Source of the DNA: JARRKC01 sp037388505
GTDB lineage: Bacteria; Acidobacteriota; UBA6911; RPQK01; JAPXNP01
Length of the DNA stretch: 64,000 nucleotides
Direction of reading: 5' to 3'
Assembly (NCBI GenBank): GCA_037388505.1
Contig: JARRKC010000017.1
Span: forward strand, 1-64,000
Part shown: in pieces, positions 24,950-33,688 of the stretch
Layout: each line of letters starts with the position of its first letter
Numbering within the stretch: position 1 is the stretch's first letter
Notes under the pieces: generated by a model
What the model was told of the DNA's origin: nothing
Databases searched by the model: none
Seen by the model: only the letters and a program-made list of their open reading frames with translations
Made by a program: the position numbers and the translations under genes

Positions 24950-25301
24950 GACCCGCCACAAGCTGTTTTACAAGATCGGCGAAGTCTGCAAGATCTGCGA
25001 GATCGAGCCGCACGTCCTGCGTTACTGGGAGACTGTTTTCAGCCGTCTCAAACCGGTCAAGAATCGCGCCGGCCAGCGCATCTACCGCCGCAACGACCTG
25101 GAGTTGATCGAGACGATCAAGAGTCTGCTGTACGAACAGGGTTTTACGATTGCGGGAGCCAACCAGCGTCTGAACGAAAATGGAGTCGGCTCGAAGGAAG
25201 AGATGGCCTTGTTCCACGGCGCTCTCGAAGCTGGCCAGCGCCGCGCCATCCAGGAGATCAAACGGGAGCTCGACGACATCGAAAAACTGCTCAAGGAGTG
25301 A
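24942..25301 (+). CDS. MerR family transcriptional regulator
   Basis: 119 residues. The N-terminal winged helix is KIGEVCKICEIEPHVLRYWE with the second helix pair RRNDLELIETIKSLLYEQGFTI. The C-terminal half is a dimerisation helix (RRAIQEIKRELDDIEKLL) without a cysteine-rich effector site, so no metal or redox sensing is evident. The gene overlaps the IHF-like gene by 8 bases. The pairing of an ihfA-like gene with this type of short MerR protein is common in several phyla, from memory, but its target is unknown to me. Confidence 0.88.
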   Translation: MVKTRHKLFYKIGEVCKICEIEPHVLRYWETVFSRLKPVKNRAGQRIYRRNDLELIETIKSLLYEQGFTIAGANQRLNENGVGSKEEMALFHGALEAGQRRAIQEIKRELDDIEKLLKE

Positions 25302-25447
25302 CGATTTCGCGGAGGATATCTCTCGGATGAAACGACGCCGTTGGCGTCTGGCCCCCGTCGTGCCTGCCTCGGCGACAACAGCCGGTCAATTGGGGAAAGG
25401 GCACAGCCGGGGTTCGCGTCCGCATCTCGTGGCGTGAGCCTCCGCTG

Positions 25448-25510
25448 ACGCAATTTGGGCAACACGCCCTCGAAACTCGAAACTCGAAACTCGGAACTCT
25501 TTCTCCGGTT
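25448..25510. repeat. Heptamer tandem repeat, CGAAACT/CGGAACT type
   Basis: After GGCAACACGCCCT, a fragment also found at an end of family D, there are consecutive CGAAACT units and then CGGAACT. Similar 7-base arrays occur at 27764-27795, 43478-43502 and 50638-50667. Confidence 0.7.
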
Positions 25511-25518
25511 CTCCCGTT

Positions 25519-27357
25519 CTACCGCTTCCCCTCGATCAGGGCCTCCGCCGACCCGACTCGGTCATTGGCGACGTCATAGACGACGACGCGCAGAAGGCAT
25601 TCCTTGCTCCCCGACGGAACCTCGAGCTGCTTCTCCAGGGGGAAACCCTCTCTCAGCACCCGCTCGTAGGTCGTCGGCTTCAAGGCCATGTCCAGGTCAT
25701 CCCAGATTTCACTCACCAGGTCCCCGTCGCGGCCGAAGATGAAGTAGGAGATCGCAAGCTTCCCGGCGTAGCGGCCGTCCTTGCGGACATAGATGCTCGC
25801 GGCTGGGTGGACCTGCAGGTTTGCCTGCAGCAGGTTTGGACGAGCGCCCGCGACGAGCTGCGTTCTGAGCGAGAAGTCGACGTCGTGGATCAACTCCTCG
25901 GAGACGGCCGCGGTCGTGATCCTGGAATGAACCAGGAACTGCTCCCGGTCGTAGAGCTTCGGAGTTGGAGATGCGTAGTAACCCCGCCGATGCAGGGCGC
26001 GGACTCCCGGTCGGTCGACTCGCACCTCGATGTGCCGGAAGCGACCGTCCAGTTCCTTGTTCTCGGGGACGTATCCGAGAAGGTAGGTCACGGAGGTGGT
26101 CCGTCCTATGGTTTCGAGACAGACGGAGAGATCCTGGCGCGCGAAGCTTTGTCCTCCGGTGTTTCGGGCCAGGTTCCGGATGGATCGAAGGGCGAAGGTG
26201 TTCCGGAAAGTCCCCGCAAAACGAGTCGGAAAGCTGCTGATTGCTGAGGGATTAGCGGCACTGAAGACTGAGTTCGCCGGTACACCCAGGTACATGCCTC
26301 CAAGCTGAATCGAATGGATCCGAACGCGTGCGTCGCTCGCGATCGAGGGCAGCCCGAAATCGTTGTTGAGCCCCGTGAGCGCAAGACCCTGGTCGTTCAG
26401 GAAGATAATGTGTTTCTCTCCTTCCAGGTGACGCAAATATTCGATCGCGGCAGAGAGCCCGCTCTGGTCCACTTTCTCTTTGCTCTCCAGTTGTCTGTAC
26501 TCATCGAGCCCCATTCCGTCGAGCAACAGCTCTTTCTGCACCCGCGCTGAAACGGAACCCGCCTCGCCCTTGGCGCTCGGATCGGACTCTTCGACTCCAC
26601 GGTTCGATGCGGCCATCTCCTCTTCTTCGATCTGCTGCATCGACTCGAAGAGGTCCCGCTTTCTGGCGGCTTCTTCGTCCAGATCGGGGACGTAGGTGGC
26701 GGTCACGGTTCGTGAGCCGCCCTCTGACACATCGAAGATCCGGTCGATGTCCTCCAGGTAGTGTTTGAGTGATTCCGGGTGACCGTGTCTCAGTGCCAGT
26801 CTGGAACTCATTGCGACGATCTTCTTTTCGATCAAGGGTGAGATCTTCTGGAACCTTTTCAGCACGGGCACCAGCTTCTCGTGATCCGTCGTGAAATCGG
26901 TGACGTGGCTGAAGGCCATGAAGGCGACCCGGTCCCTCGGCTGCAGTCCTGCTCGAACGAAGTCGATCAACTTGGGGATGGTGCTGGGAACTCGCAGTTC
27001 CCCGCGTCCAGCGAGAATCAGAATCGTTCGATGCTCTGGGTCTCGAACGGCTGGCCCTGATCGACCCCCTGTCTGGGTCGGTTCGGTCCCCTCAATGCGC
27101 TGGTCCGGAGTGCGGAAGGAGTTGATCGAGAAATGGGCGATCTTCTGGGGTACCCCGTCTTCGAGAACGGTGAAGTCCTTCCGGGTAAGGTCGAGCACGG
27201 GATTGCCGTGGCGATCCGTCACGATCACGTCGACGGGCACTTCATTCACGGTGACTCGAATCGGCTTCTCCAACGTCTGCGATTGTCCAGCCTCGAGAAC
27301 CGGGGAAGCAGCCAGCGAAACAACCAGGGTAAGGACGAGAACCGGCACAATCTTCAT
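25519..27357 (-). CDS. Acidobacterial VWFA-related exported protein
   Basis: 612 residues. A signal peptide (VPVLVLTLVVSLAASPVLEAG) leads into a Bacon-like beta segment VNEVPVDVIVTDRHGNPVLD, then LTRKDFTVLEDGVPQKIAHF, the opening typical of the VWFA-related Acidobacterial domain family (TIGR03436). The von Willebrand A-like core follows (TILILAGRGELR near 115, later EYLRHLEGEKHIIFLND), and NTGGQSFARQDL sits late in the domain, as usual. Members are numerous in Acidobacteriota and their function is unknown; a surface or periplasmic protein is implied. The strict MIDAS motif DxSxS is not clear. Confidence 0.9.
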   Translation of the reverse strand: MKIVPVLVLTLVVSLAASPVLEAGQSQTLEKPIRVTVNEVPVDVIVTDRHGNPVLDLTRKDFTVLEDGVPQKIAHFSINSFRTPDQRIEGTEPTQTGGRSGPAVRDPEHRTILILAGRGELRVPSTIPKLIDFVRAGLQPRDRVAFMAFSHVTDFTTDHEKLVPVLKRFQKISPLIEKKIVAMSSRLALRHGHPESLKHYLEDIDRIFDVSEGGSRTVTATYVPDLDEEAARKRDLFESMQQIEEEEMAASNRGVEESDPSAKGEAGSVSARVQKELLLDGMGLDEYRQLESKEKVDQSGLSAAIEYLRHLEGEKHIIFLNDQGLALTGLNNDFGLPSIASDARVRIHSIQLGGMYLGVPANSVFSAANPSAISSFPTRFAGTFRNTFALRSIRNLARNTGGQSFARQDLSVCLETIGRTTSVTYLLGYVPENKELDGRFRHIEVRVDRPGVRALHRRGYYASPTPKLYDREQFLVHSRITTAAVSEELIHDVDFSLRTQLVAGARPNLLQANLQVHPAASIYVRKDGRYAGKLAISYFIFGRDGDLVSEIWDDLDMALKPTTYERVLREGFPLEKQLEVPSGSKECLLRVVVYDVANDRVGSAEALIEGKR

Positions 27358-27836
27358 CCGACGCAGCTCCTCCCGGGAGAACGGCAGACGTTTGGAAGTC
27401 CCGGCAAGTCGACCTCAGAATCTCTTTCGCTCTCCCACTGCATAGATTGAAAACGTATTGTAGGTGGTTCAATTAAACGTCACGTTTTTGCCGTGGACAC
27501 AGTCTTGGGACAGCGGCAGCGGCATCAGTGCGCGAACGCACGTGAGCGACCCCCTGCACAGTCGCCGACTTCCTGACTTGTCTCCCCGAAATGAGCACGA
27601 GTGGCACCGTGACGATTCAACGGACGGTGGGCTTTGCCGGAAACGGTAAGGCCTTGGCAATTGGGCCTCCGTGCGGCGTTCGTTCATGCACTGATCCGCT
27701 CTGATGGGCAATGCCAGACGCTCGCAGACACCGATGCGAGGCCGGTCCCCGCATAGAATTCTCGGAACTCGGAACTCGGAACCTCGGAACCTCGATCCCC
27801 GGTATTTCTGATATACTTCCCCTTCCTCGCCAGGGT
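27358..27836. other. Spacer between the VWFA-related gene and tRNA-Pro
   Basis: No coding frame is convincing. It holds a CGGAACT heptamer array at about 27764-27795. An extended -10 element TGATATACT at 27809-27817 is placed correctly for tRNA-Pro, about 20 bases before the gene; no good -35 is visible. Confidence 0.55.
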
Positions 27837-27913
27837 CGGGACGTGGCGCAGCCTGGTAGCGCACCTGAATGGGGTTCAGGGGGTCGCGAGTTCAAATCTC
27901 GCCGTCCCGACCA
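27837..27913 (+). tRNA. tRNA-Pro (GGG)
   Basis: 77 bases starting CGGGACGTGGCGCAG. Acceptor stem CGGGACG/CGTCCCG, D-arm GCGC/GCGC, anticodon stem CCTGA/TCAGG with loop ATGGGGT (anticodon GGG), T-arm GCGAG/CTCGC with TTCAAAT loop, and an encoded CCA. Its 3' 36 bases plus 4 downstream bases are duplicated exactly at 36763-36802. Confidence 0.97.
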
Positions 27914-27917
27914 GAAA
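27878..27917 (+). repeat. Putative att site, left copy (tRNA-Pro 3' end)
   Basis: 40 bases from the anticodon stem's 3' side through CCA and GAAA. It is identical to 36763-36802 in the same orientation. Site-specific integrases commonly use this part of a tRNA and leave the intact gene at one end. Confidence 0.75.
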
Positions 27918-28509
27918 ACAAAGGACTTACGGCGACAACCCGCCACGAGTCGCCGGACGCGGATTCTCGGACGTTCATGAGTCACACAATGGGAATCCGC
28001 CGTGTCTCTTCGTCACCAGGTCAGAGTCACGAACCCGCCCAGACCGAGACTTCGTGCTCGCTCTCAGAGGTGTCGGCAGTCATCAAGCATTCAGGATCTG
28101 CAAAATGGATGGTCTGCTGTGCGTGTGCCGCCTGGATGCAGTCCATCGCGGTTCACCGCAGCTCTCGGAAGGACATTGTCTTTCGAAGACGCCGGACGTA
28201 GAATTCACTAGCTATACTGAGTGACCAGCGGGAGTGGCTATGACGACTCGTCGGTCAGTCTGCGCTAACTCACACCAGCGGAGCGTCCACAGAGGTGTCT
28301 CGCGGGGCGCTGGTTCCGCTGCAGAGGATTCCCATGCGTTGCGAGCTGGGCTGAAGCTCCTGCTGCACGCTCTCGCATCTGATCTCCCGCCGGGTAGAAG
28401 ACACCTTCATCAAGGGAGGCCCAAGGCCGATGAAGGTTTCAGGTCAGGAACATCGCGTTCCACACCCATCATCGGTCAGTTGGATGATCTGTGCCGGAAG
28501 GGGAGACTT
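27914..28509. other. Long leader without a gene, start of the putative island
   Basis: No integrase or other recognisable gene is present. A frame open from 28234 runs into the propeller gene but its first 92 residues lack protein-like character. CCTTCATC (28404-28411) and GATGAAGG (28429-28436) form an 8-bp inverted repeat in the probable 5' leader. Confidence 0.5.
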
Positions 28510-31500
28510 ATGCAGTCATATGCGATAGCAGTTCTCTCCAAAAGTTCGCGGACGGTCCTGCTCGCCTTGGTGCTCGTATCGGCACTCGTAGGCCCCGAGT
28601 CGGCTTGGGTTCACGCCGTTGGGCGCTGGGCCTCGATAGGTCCTCCCGGCGGTAGGGTTCTATCCTTGGCGGTGGACCCGCTGAATCCCTCACTAATCTA
28701 TGCTGGATTGGAGGGGGGCGGCGTCTTCCGCAGCCCCGACGGCGGGGATAGTTGGAGCCGAATTACCACTGGGCTACCTCCGTATTCCATTCCTGTCGAG
28801 GCGCTGGCGATCGACCCGCGGACGCCTTCGACTCTCTATGCCGCGATTAGATCCGGTCCAGTGTATTGCAGCAAGAACAGAGGTGATACCTGGACCCCGA
28901 TCAGCAACGGCCTTTGGCGTGGGTACTGGAACCCAGATTTGGGGGGTCCCCCCGACTACGTGCACGTGGTGGCGCTGGTGATCGATCCTCTAACTCCTTC
29001 CACTCTCTATGCCGGAACCGAATACAGCGGCGTGTTCCGAAGTGCCGACGGCGGCAAGAGCTGGACGCCTCTGAACGACAGTTCCCAAGAAATCGAAATG
29101 GTGACGGCTTTGGCGATCGACCCCGTCACTCCCTCGACTCTCTATGCGGGAACCTTCACGGGGAATGTGTTCCGCAGCACCGATTCCGGAGACAACTGGT
29201 TCCCAGCCAGTGAAGGTCTGCCCGACTCCTGGCGTGCGATGGCGCTGGTGATTGACCCACAGTCACCCTCTACCCTCTATGTCTCGTTCCCGAACGAAGG
29301 GGTATTTCGCAGCACAGATGCGGGTGATAGCTGGGCTCCGAGCAGCAACGGGTTGCCTGCTGAATACCCCAATGTAATGGATCTGGCAATCGACCCGATT
29401 ACCCCTTCTACCCTCTATGCCGCTACCAACGGCTGGGGCGCTTACCGCACCACCGATGCCGGCGTGAGTTGGATGCCAATCAGCGGTGGCTTACCCGACC
29501 CTCGCATTCCGGTACACCAACTGGCAATCGATACCATGAATCCCTCCACTCTGTATCTGGGAAGTGCAGATGGGGTGTTTCGCAGTACAAATGGTGGAGA
29601 CAGCTGGACCATGATATGCAGTGGCCTCAGCGGTCACATCATCTGGCCATTGGCAATCGACCCGCTCACCCCCTCGACTCTCTACGCCGGTACTACGGGT
29701 GCCGGTCTGCTGCGCACGACCGACGCCGGTCACAGTTGGACACACTTCTACGGACGGCAGGTAAGCACGCTGGCAATTGATCCAGTGACCCCCTCAACCC
29801 TCTATGCCGGACTTGGAATCAGTGGGGTGTCCCGTACCACTAATAGTGGCGAGAGCTGGACCCCGGCCAGCGACGGCCTGCCCGAATACGAGTACGTGAC
29901 GAAGCTGGCCATCGACCCCCAAAGACCTTCCACCCTGTATGCCGCGATGCGGAGTTCTGGCATGTTCCGGACTACCGACGCCGCCGACAGCTGGACCGCC
30001 ATCAATGACGGGCTCTTCGTGCCGGATTGCAGTAGCCGTGTGGCAGCCCTGGCGATCGACCCCGAAAGACCCTCCACGGTATATGCTGGAACCGAAAACT
30101 GCGTGTTCCGCAGCACCGATTCAGGCGATCACTGGACCACTCTTCACAACGGTCTTCCTGATTCCGCCTACTGGAACTGGGTAAGGCTGGCGATCGATCC
30201 GCTCACCCCATCGACCTTGTTTGCCGGACTCGGTCTCGATGGCGTTTTCCGTAGTACCGATGGCGGGGACAACTGGACCGCCATCAATCGCGGCCTTCCA
30301 CGGGGAGATGTGAACCTACTGGCGATTGATCCTCTGTCCCCTTCTACTCTCTATGCGGGGCTCTATTCTGCCGGCATATTCCGCAGCATCGACGGGGGTG
30401 AAACCTGGACCAGTATGAATGAAGGCTTGACGGAGACTCACGTTCTTGCACTGGCGATCGACGCGCTCAACCCCTCGAACCTCTACGTCGGAACCAGCGG
30501 CGGCGGCGCGTTCGCATATCGTCCTGAACTCCAGCCATCCTTCTTCTCCCAAATTGCAGATGGGACGGTGGGTTCACTCCAGTTTCAATCGACTTTGATC
30601 CTGGTGAACACCGGTCCGGACACTCCGGTGCGGGTCGAGTTCTTCCGCACTCCAGAAGGTGCGCCGATGGCGCTGACGCTCGGCGAACTCGGGACCGATT
30701 CGGTCTTTGAACTCGAACTCCAAAGAGGAAAGTCGGTCTCCCTGCCCACACCGGGAACCGGCGAGCTCCAGGTCGGCTACGCCCGTGTGTCAGCGAGTCC
30801 GGACGTCGGTGGCGTGGTGGTCTTCCGTCGTGCAGACCGGATCACCGGCGTCACACTCTACGAGGCCGGTGTTCCTGCCTCAAGGGGGATCCAGGAGTTC
30901 TCTCTGTTCGTCGATTCCCTGGGGATGCGGGACACCGGTGTGGCGCTACTCTATCCCCCTACCGACCAAGCAGCGGCCGCCTCGGAGACCCCGGCTGCAA
31001 ATCTGACGATTTACCTGCACGACCTCCAGTGCAGTTCTGTAGGAGAAAGGACCCTGGAGCCGCTGGCCCCGGGCGGGCATCTGGCGCGCTATGTAAACGA
31101 ACTCTTTGACGATCCTGAGGTGAAGGCGCAGGCCCGGGAGATGCAGGGAATCCTGCAGGTGGAGAGCGATCAGCCCCTGGTCGCCGTCACTCTTCGGCAG
31201 AACGACGACCCCACGAAGGAGTTTCCCCAGGACGTGCCCTTGCTCACCACCTTCCCGGTGATGGCCGGCGTACCCGAGGGCTCATCTTCATGGGAGAGCG
31301 GTTCCTCCTCATTCTTCTTTCCCCAATTCGGAAACGGTGCGGTGGGGAACCTGCAGTTCCAGTCCACGCTGATCCTAGTAAACACGGGCCCAGCCGGTCC
31401 GGTCCGGGTGGAGCTGTACGGCACGCCGGACGGTGCGCCGATGGCAGTGACGCTGGGTGAACTTGGAACCGATTCGGTCTTCGAGTTCGACCTCGACGAG

Positions 31501-32052
31501 GGGCAATCGATCGCCCTGTCTACGCCGGGAACGGGTGAACTGCAGGTCGGATATGTCCGGATCTCTGGCGGCGCGGGCGTGGGAGGTGTGGTGGTCTTTC
31601 AGCGGACCGATCTGGCGAGCGGCATCCTGCTCTACGAAGCGGGAGTGCCCGCGTCTGAACCGCTGAGTGAGTTTTCGATCTTCGTGGACTCGCTTGGCGC
31701 AAGGGACACAGGGTTCGCCCTGGTCTATCCCCCCCATGCGACGGGTTCCGCCGGCACCGGTCCGGATGCTCATGTGTCGGTCCGACTCTACGACAAGCAG
31801 TACCAGTTGATTGCGGAAAAGGACCTCGACCCGCTGGCACCGGGGAGTCACCTGGCGCGCTTCGTCTATGAAACCTTCGACGATGCGGCCGTCAAGATCC
31901 AAGCCCGGGAGATGGAGGGCATCCTCGTGATAACGAGCGACCAGCCGCTGGCGGCCGTCACTGTCAGACAGAATGACGACCCGGCCCTGGAGTTCCCCGA
32001 AGAAGTTCCCCTCCTGACGACGTTCCCGGTGATTCCCGGGGCTCCCGACTGA
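28510..32052 (+). CDS. Large exported beta-propeller (BNR/Asp-box) protein with duplicated C-terminal domain
   Basis: 1180 residues from ATG 28510 (GGGGAGA upstream). The signal region is SRTVLLALVLVSALVGPESA. Residues about 35-670 hold 13 full and one partial repeat of about 45-55 residues, each with a core like LAIDPLTPSTLYAG and an Asp-box such as VFRSTDGGDSWTP, as in Vps10/sialidase-type propellers; no sialidase catalytic residues are apparent. The C-terminal 500 residues are two tandem copies of a beta-rich module (each with GELGTDSVFE, TPGTGELQVGY and YEAGVPAS). I infer secretion and binding or adhesion. It is the largest gene of the segment bounded by the tRNA-Pro duplications. Confidence 0.88.
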   Translation: MQSYAIAVLSKSSRTVLLALVLVSALVGPESAWVHAVGRWASIGPPGGRVLSLAVDPLNPSLIYAGLEGGGVFRSPDGGDSWSRITTGLPPYSIPVEALAIDPRTPSTLYAAIRSGPVYCSKNRGDTWTPISNGLWRGYWNPDLGGPPDYVHVVALVIDPLTPSTLYAGTEYSGVFRSADGGKSWTPLNDSSQEIEMVTALAIDPVTPSTLYAGTFTGNVFRSTDSGDNWFPASEGLPDSWRAMALVIDPQSPSTLYVSFPNEGVFRSTDAGDSWAPSSNGLPAEYPNVMDLAIDPITPSTLYAATNGWGAYRTTDAGVSWMPISGGLPDPRIPVHQLAIDTMNPSTLYLGSADGVFRSTNGGDSWTMICSGLSGHIIWPLAIDPLTPSTLYAGTTGAGLLRTTDAGHSWTHFYGRQVSTLAIDPVTPSTLYAGLGISGVSRTTNSGESWTPASDGLPEYEYVTKLAIDPQRPSTLYAAMRSSGMFRTTDAADSWTAINDGLFVPDCSSRVAALAIDPERPSTVYAGTENCVFRSTDSGDHWTTLHNGLPDSAYWNWVRLAIDPLTPSTLFAGLGLDGVFRSTDGGDNWTAINRGLPRGDVNLLAIDPLSPSTLYAGLYSAGIFRSIDGGETWTSMNEGLTETHVLALAIDALNPSNLYVGTSGGGAFAYRPELQPSFFSQIADGTVGSLQFQSTLILVNTGPDTPVRVEFFRTPEGAPMALTLGELGTDSVFELELQRGKSVSLPTPGTGELQVGYARVSASPDVGGVVVFRRADRITGVTLYEAGVPASRGIQEFSLFVDSLGMRDTGVALLYPPTDQAAAASETPAANLTIYLHDLQCSSVGERTLEPLAPGGHLARYVNELFDDPEVKAQAREMQGILQVESDQPLVAVTLRQNDDPTKEFPQDVPLLTTFPVMAGVPEGSSSWESGSSSFFFPQFGNGAVGNLQFQSTLILVNTGPAGPVRVELYGTPDGAPMAVTLGELGTDSVFEFDLDEGQSIALSTPGTGELQVGYVRISGGAGVGGVVVFQRTDLASGILLYEAGVPASEPLSEFSIFVDSLGARDTGFALVYPPHATGSAGTGPDAHVSVRLYDKQYQLIAEKDLDPLAPGSHLARFVYETFDDAAVKIQAREMEGILVITSDQPLAAVTVRQNDDPALEFPEEVPLLTTFPVIPGAPD

Positions 32053-32234
32053 CCACGCGGCGCGCGGTCGGAACGCAAAGCGAGTGAGTGTCCTGCCGAG
32101 AGTGCCAGGTTGGTCGTGTCAGGACTGCTGCGGCTCGATCCAGGCATGAGAGTGCGAACTCACGACGTTGCCGCGGTGGTCCGGCACGACATCCCCGGCA
32201 CGAGCTTCTACTGAGCTGCGCGGCCGACCTTCGG

Positions 32235-32690
32235 CTAAGAAGCGGCCGCCCAGGCCTCCAGGCTGCCTCTCAGGCGTTCTTCGTAGAAGTTTCCGGCTAC
32301 GCGCCGGTGCTCGCGCAGCCCAGGGCTCTTCACGGACAGACCTGGACACCGCGTTGCTATGGACCTCTTAGCTCCAAGCAGCGTGTCCGTCGCCTCGGTG
32401 CGGAGGCGGTTGGTCAGGCCGAAGTCCTCATCCAGCTTCTTCAGGTTGCCGACGCCGGTGATCGCGGTGAGTTGATGAATGATCACATCGGGTCGGGCTC
32501 GCGTGACGGCAGCCGTAAGTTCGGTCCGGTCGAGTGCATCGGCAACCGCGGCCTTCGCACCGAATGCTTCGACTGTCGGGGCCTTCTCAGGGGTATGGAC
32601 GAGGGCCACCACCTCGTGCCCCGCTTCGACCAGAAGGGGAACGAGGAATCGACCGATGGCCCCGGTGCTTCCCGCGACGAACACTCTCAT
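32235..32690 (-). pseudogene. Truncated NAD-dependent epimerase/reductase
   Basis: 151 residues. The first 100 match the N-terminal Rossmann half of an atypical SDR/epimerase (MRVFVAGSTGAIGRFLVPLL, then DVIIHQLTAITG, then TNRLRTEATDTLLGA). After LLGA the family similarity stops and the tail (RCPGLSVKSPGLREHRR) is unrelated. Normal members are about 300 residues, so the catalytic half with the Tyr-x-x-x-Lys pair is missing. The start overlaps the stop of the phosphoesterase by 4 bases (ATGA), showing it was once a coupled gene. It is probably non-functional. Confidence 0.7.
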
Positions 32691-33451
32691 GCTCGTTGCT
32701 CCTGATCCTGCCTGGAGTACATCTCGAGAGCCGTCTCTTCGGAAGGCGGCCGAAGGATGGCGTGGGTCACGAAGCCCTCGGCCTGGGGATACTCGGTCCT
32801 GCGAATTCGCTCCGCGGCTTCAGCCAGGTCGTAGGGCGTGCGTCGATGTTGAACCTCCGGGTCGAGCAGGAGCCAGTAGGCCCCGGGCTCGCCAAAGGGC
32901 ATTCCCACGCTGCCGGCGTTGACGACGCGAACCCCTCCGATCAGCCGGTCGAATTGCATGTGGGTGTGACCGCAAACGACCATGGACACGTCGAGCCCTT
33001 CGAGGAGTGGTATCAGACGGTCCCCGGGCGTCCGTTGCGTGAAGCACCCCGTGTCGCTTCGCGGTGTTCCGTGACAGAACAGCACGTCGCCAAGCCCAGG
33101 GATCTCGATGAAGCAAGTTGTTGGCCAGGACGCCATCACCCTGTAATCGCCGCTGCTCAATTGTTCGGCCGTCCAGCGCACGGGCTCTCGCCATGGCTCG
33201 GGAGCCTTTCGGTACCAATCCGTCTCGGTCCCTGCCATTCGGGCCAGCACCTCCCGGTCGCCGTTGCCGTGGATGAACCGGGTCGGAATGTCGAGATCCA
33301 GCAGAGTAGCGAGGGTTTCGTGCGGCATCGGCCCCGGAACGACGTCGCCTCCGACAATGATGTAGTCCGCCCGTGCTTGGCGTACTCCGGCCAAGACGGA
33401 CTCCAGCGCCGGGAGATTACCGTGAATATCGTAGAGGGCTGCGACCCGCAC
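32687..33451 (-). CDS. Calcineurin-like metallophosphoesterase (YfcE/MJ0936-like)
   Basis: 254 residues. The metal-binding motifs are in order: D and H in ALYDIHGNLPAL, GGDVVPGP, GNGDRE (in place of the usual GNHDE), the histidine in FCHGTP, and GHTHMQF. It ends with GSVGMPFGEPGAYW, typical of this small phosphodiesterase group. Cytoplasmic. The substrate is unknown. The upstream region is shared with the divergent kinase gene (237 bases). It lies inside the putative island and is coupled to the broken epimerase. Confidence 0.88.
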   Translation of the reverse strand: MRVAALYDIHGNLPALESVLAGVRQARADYIIVGGDVVPGPMPHETLATLLDLDIPTRFIHGNGDREVLARMAGTETDWYRKAPEPWREPVRWTAEQLSSGDYRVMASWPTTCFIEIPGLGDVLFCHGTPRSDTGCFTQRTPGDRLIPLLEGLDVSMVVCGHTHMQFDRLIGGVRVVNAGSVGMPFGEPGAYWLLLDPEVQHRRTPYDLAEAAERIRRTEYPQAEGFVTHAILRPPSEETALEMYSRQDQEQRA

Positions 33452-33688
33452 TAGAGACCTCGCTTGCCGTCGAGACCGACGAGATGCCGTGAGCCAGTGT
33501 GCGTTGAAAGGGCTCGGAACCCTGTTTGACCCCAGTCTACCTCCGATTTCGGTCGGCTGCTCGGTACCTTACCCGTGGTGTAAAGTCCGATCCGGTGCTA
33601 AGCTTGCTCTCAACGATCAGCTGGGGCGCAGGCTTTAGTCGTCGAGTGTGTGCGTTCGCCTGGCCCGGCGTGCCGAGGGGATGCCAGC

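Noticed and set aside
28234..28509. N-terminal extension of the propeller protein
   Set aside because: The upstream 92 codons lack protein-like composition, and a signal peptide with a good ribosome site begins at 28510.
32119..32349. Small minus-strand frame ending WIEPQQS
   Set aside because: The last 30 residues look faintly protein-like, but the frame overlaps the epimerase remnant and has no clear start; it could not be supported as a gene.
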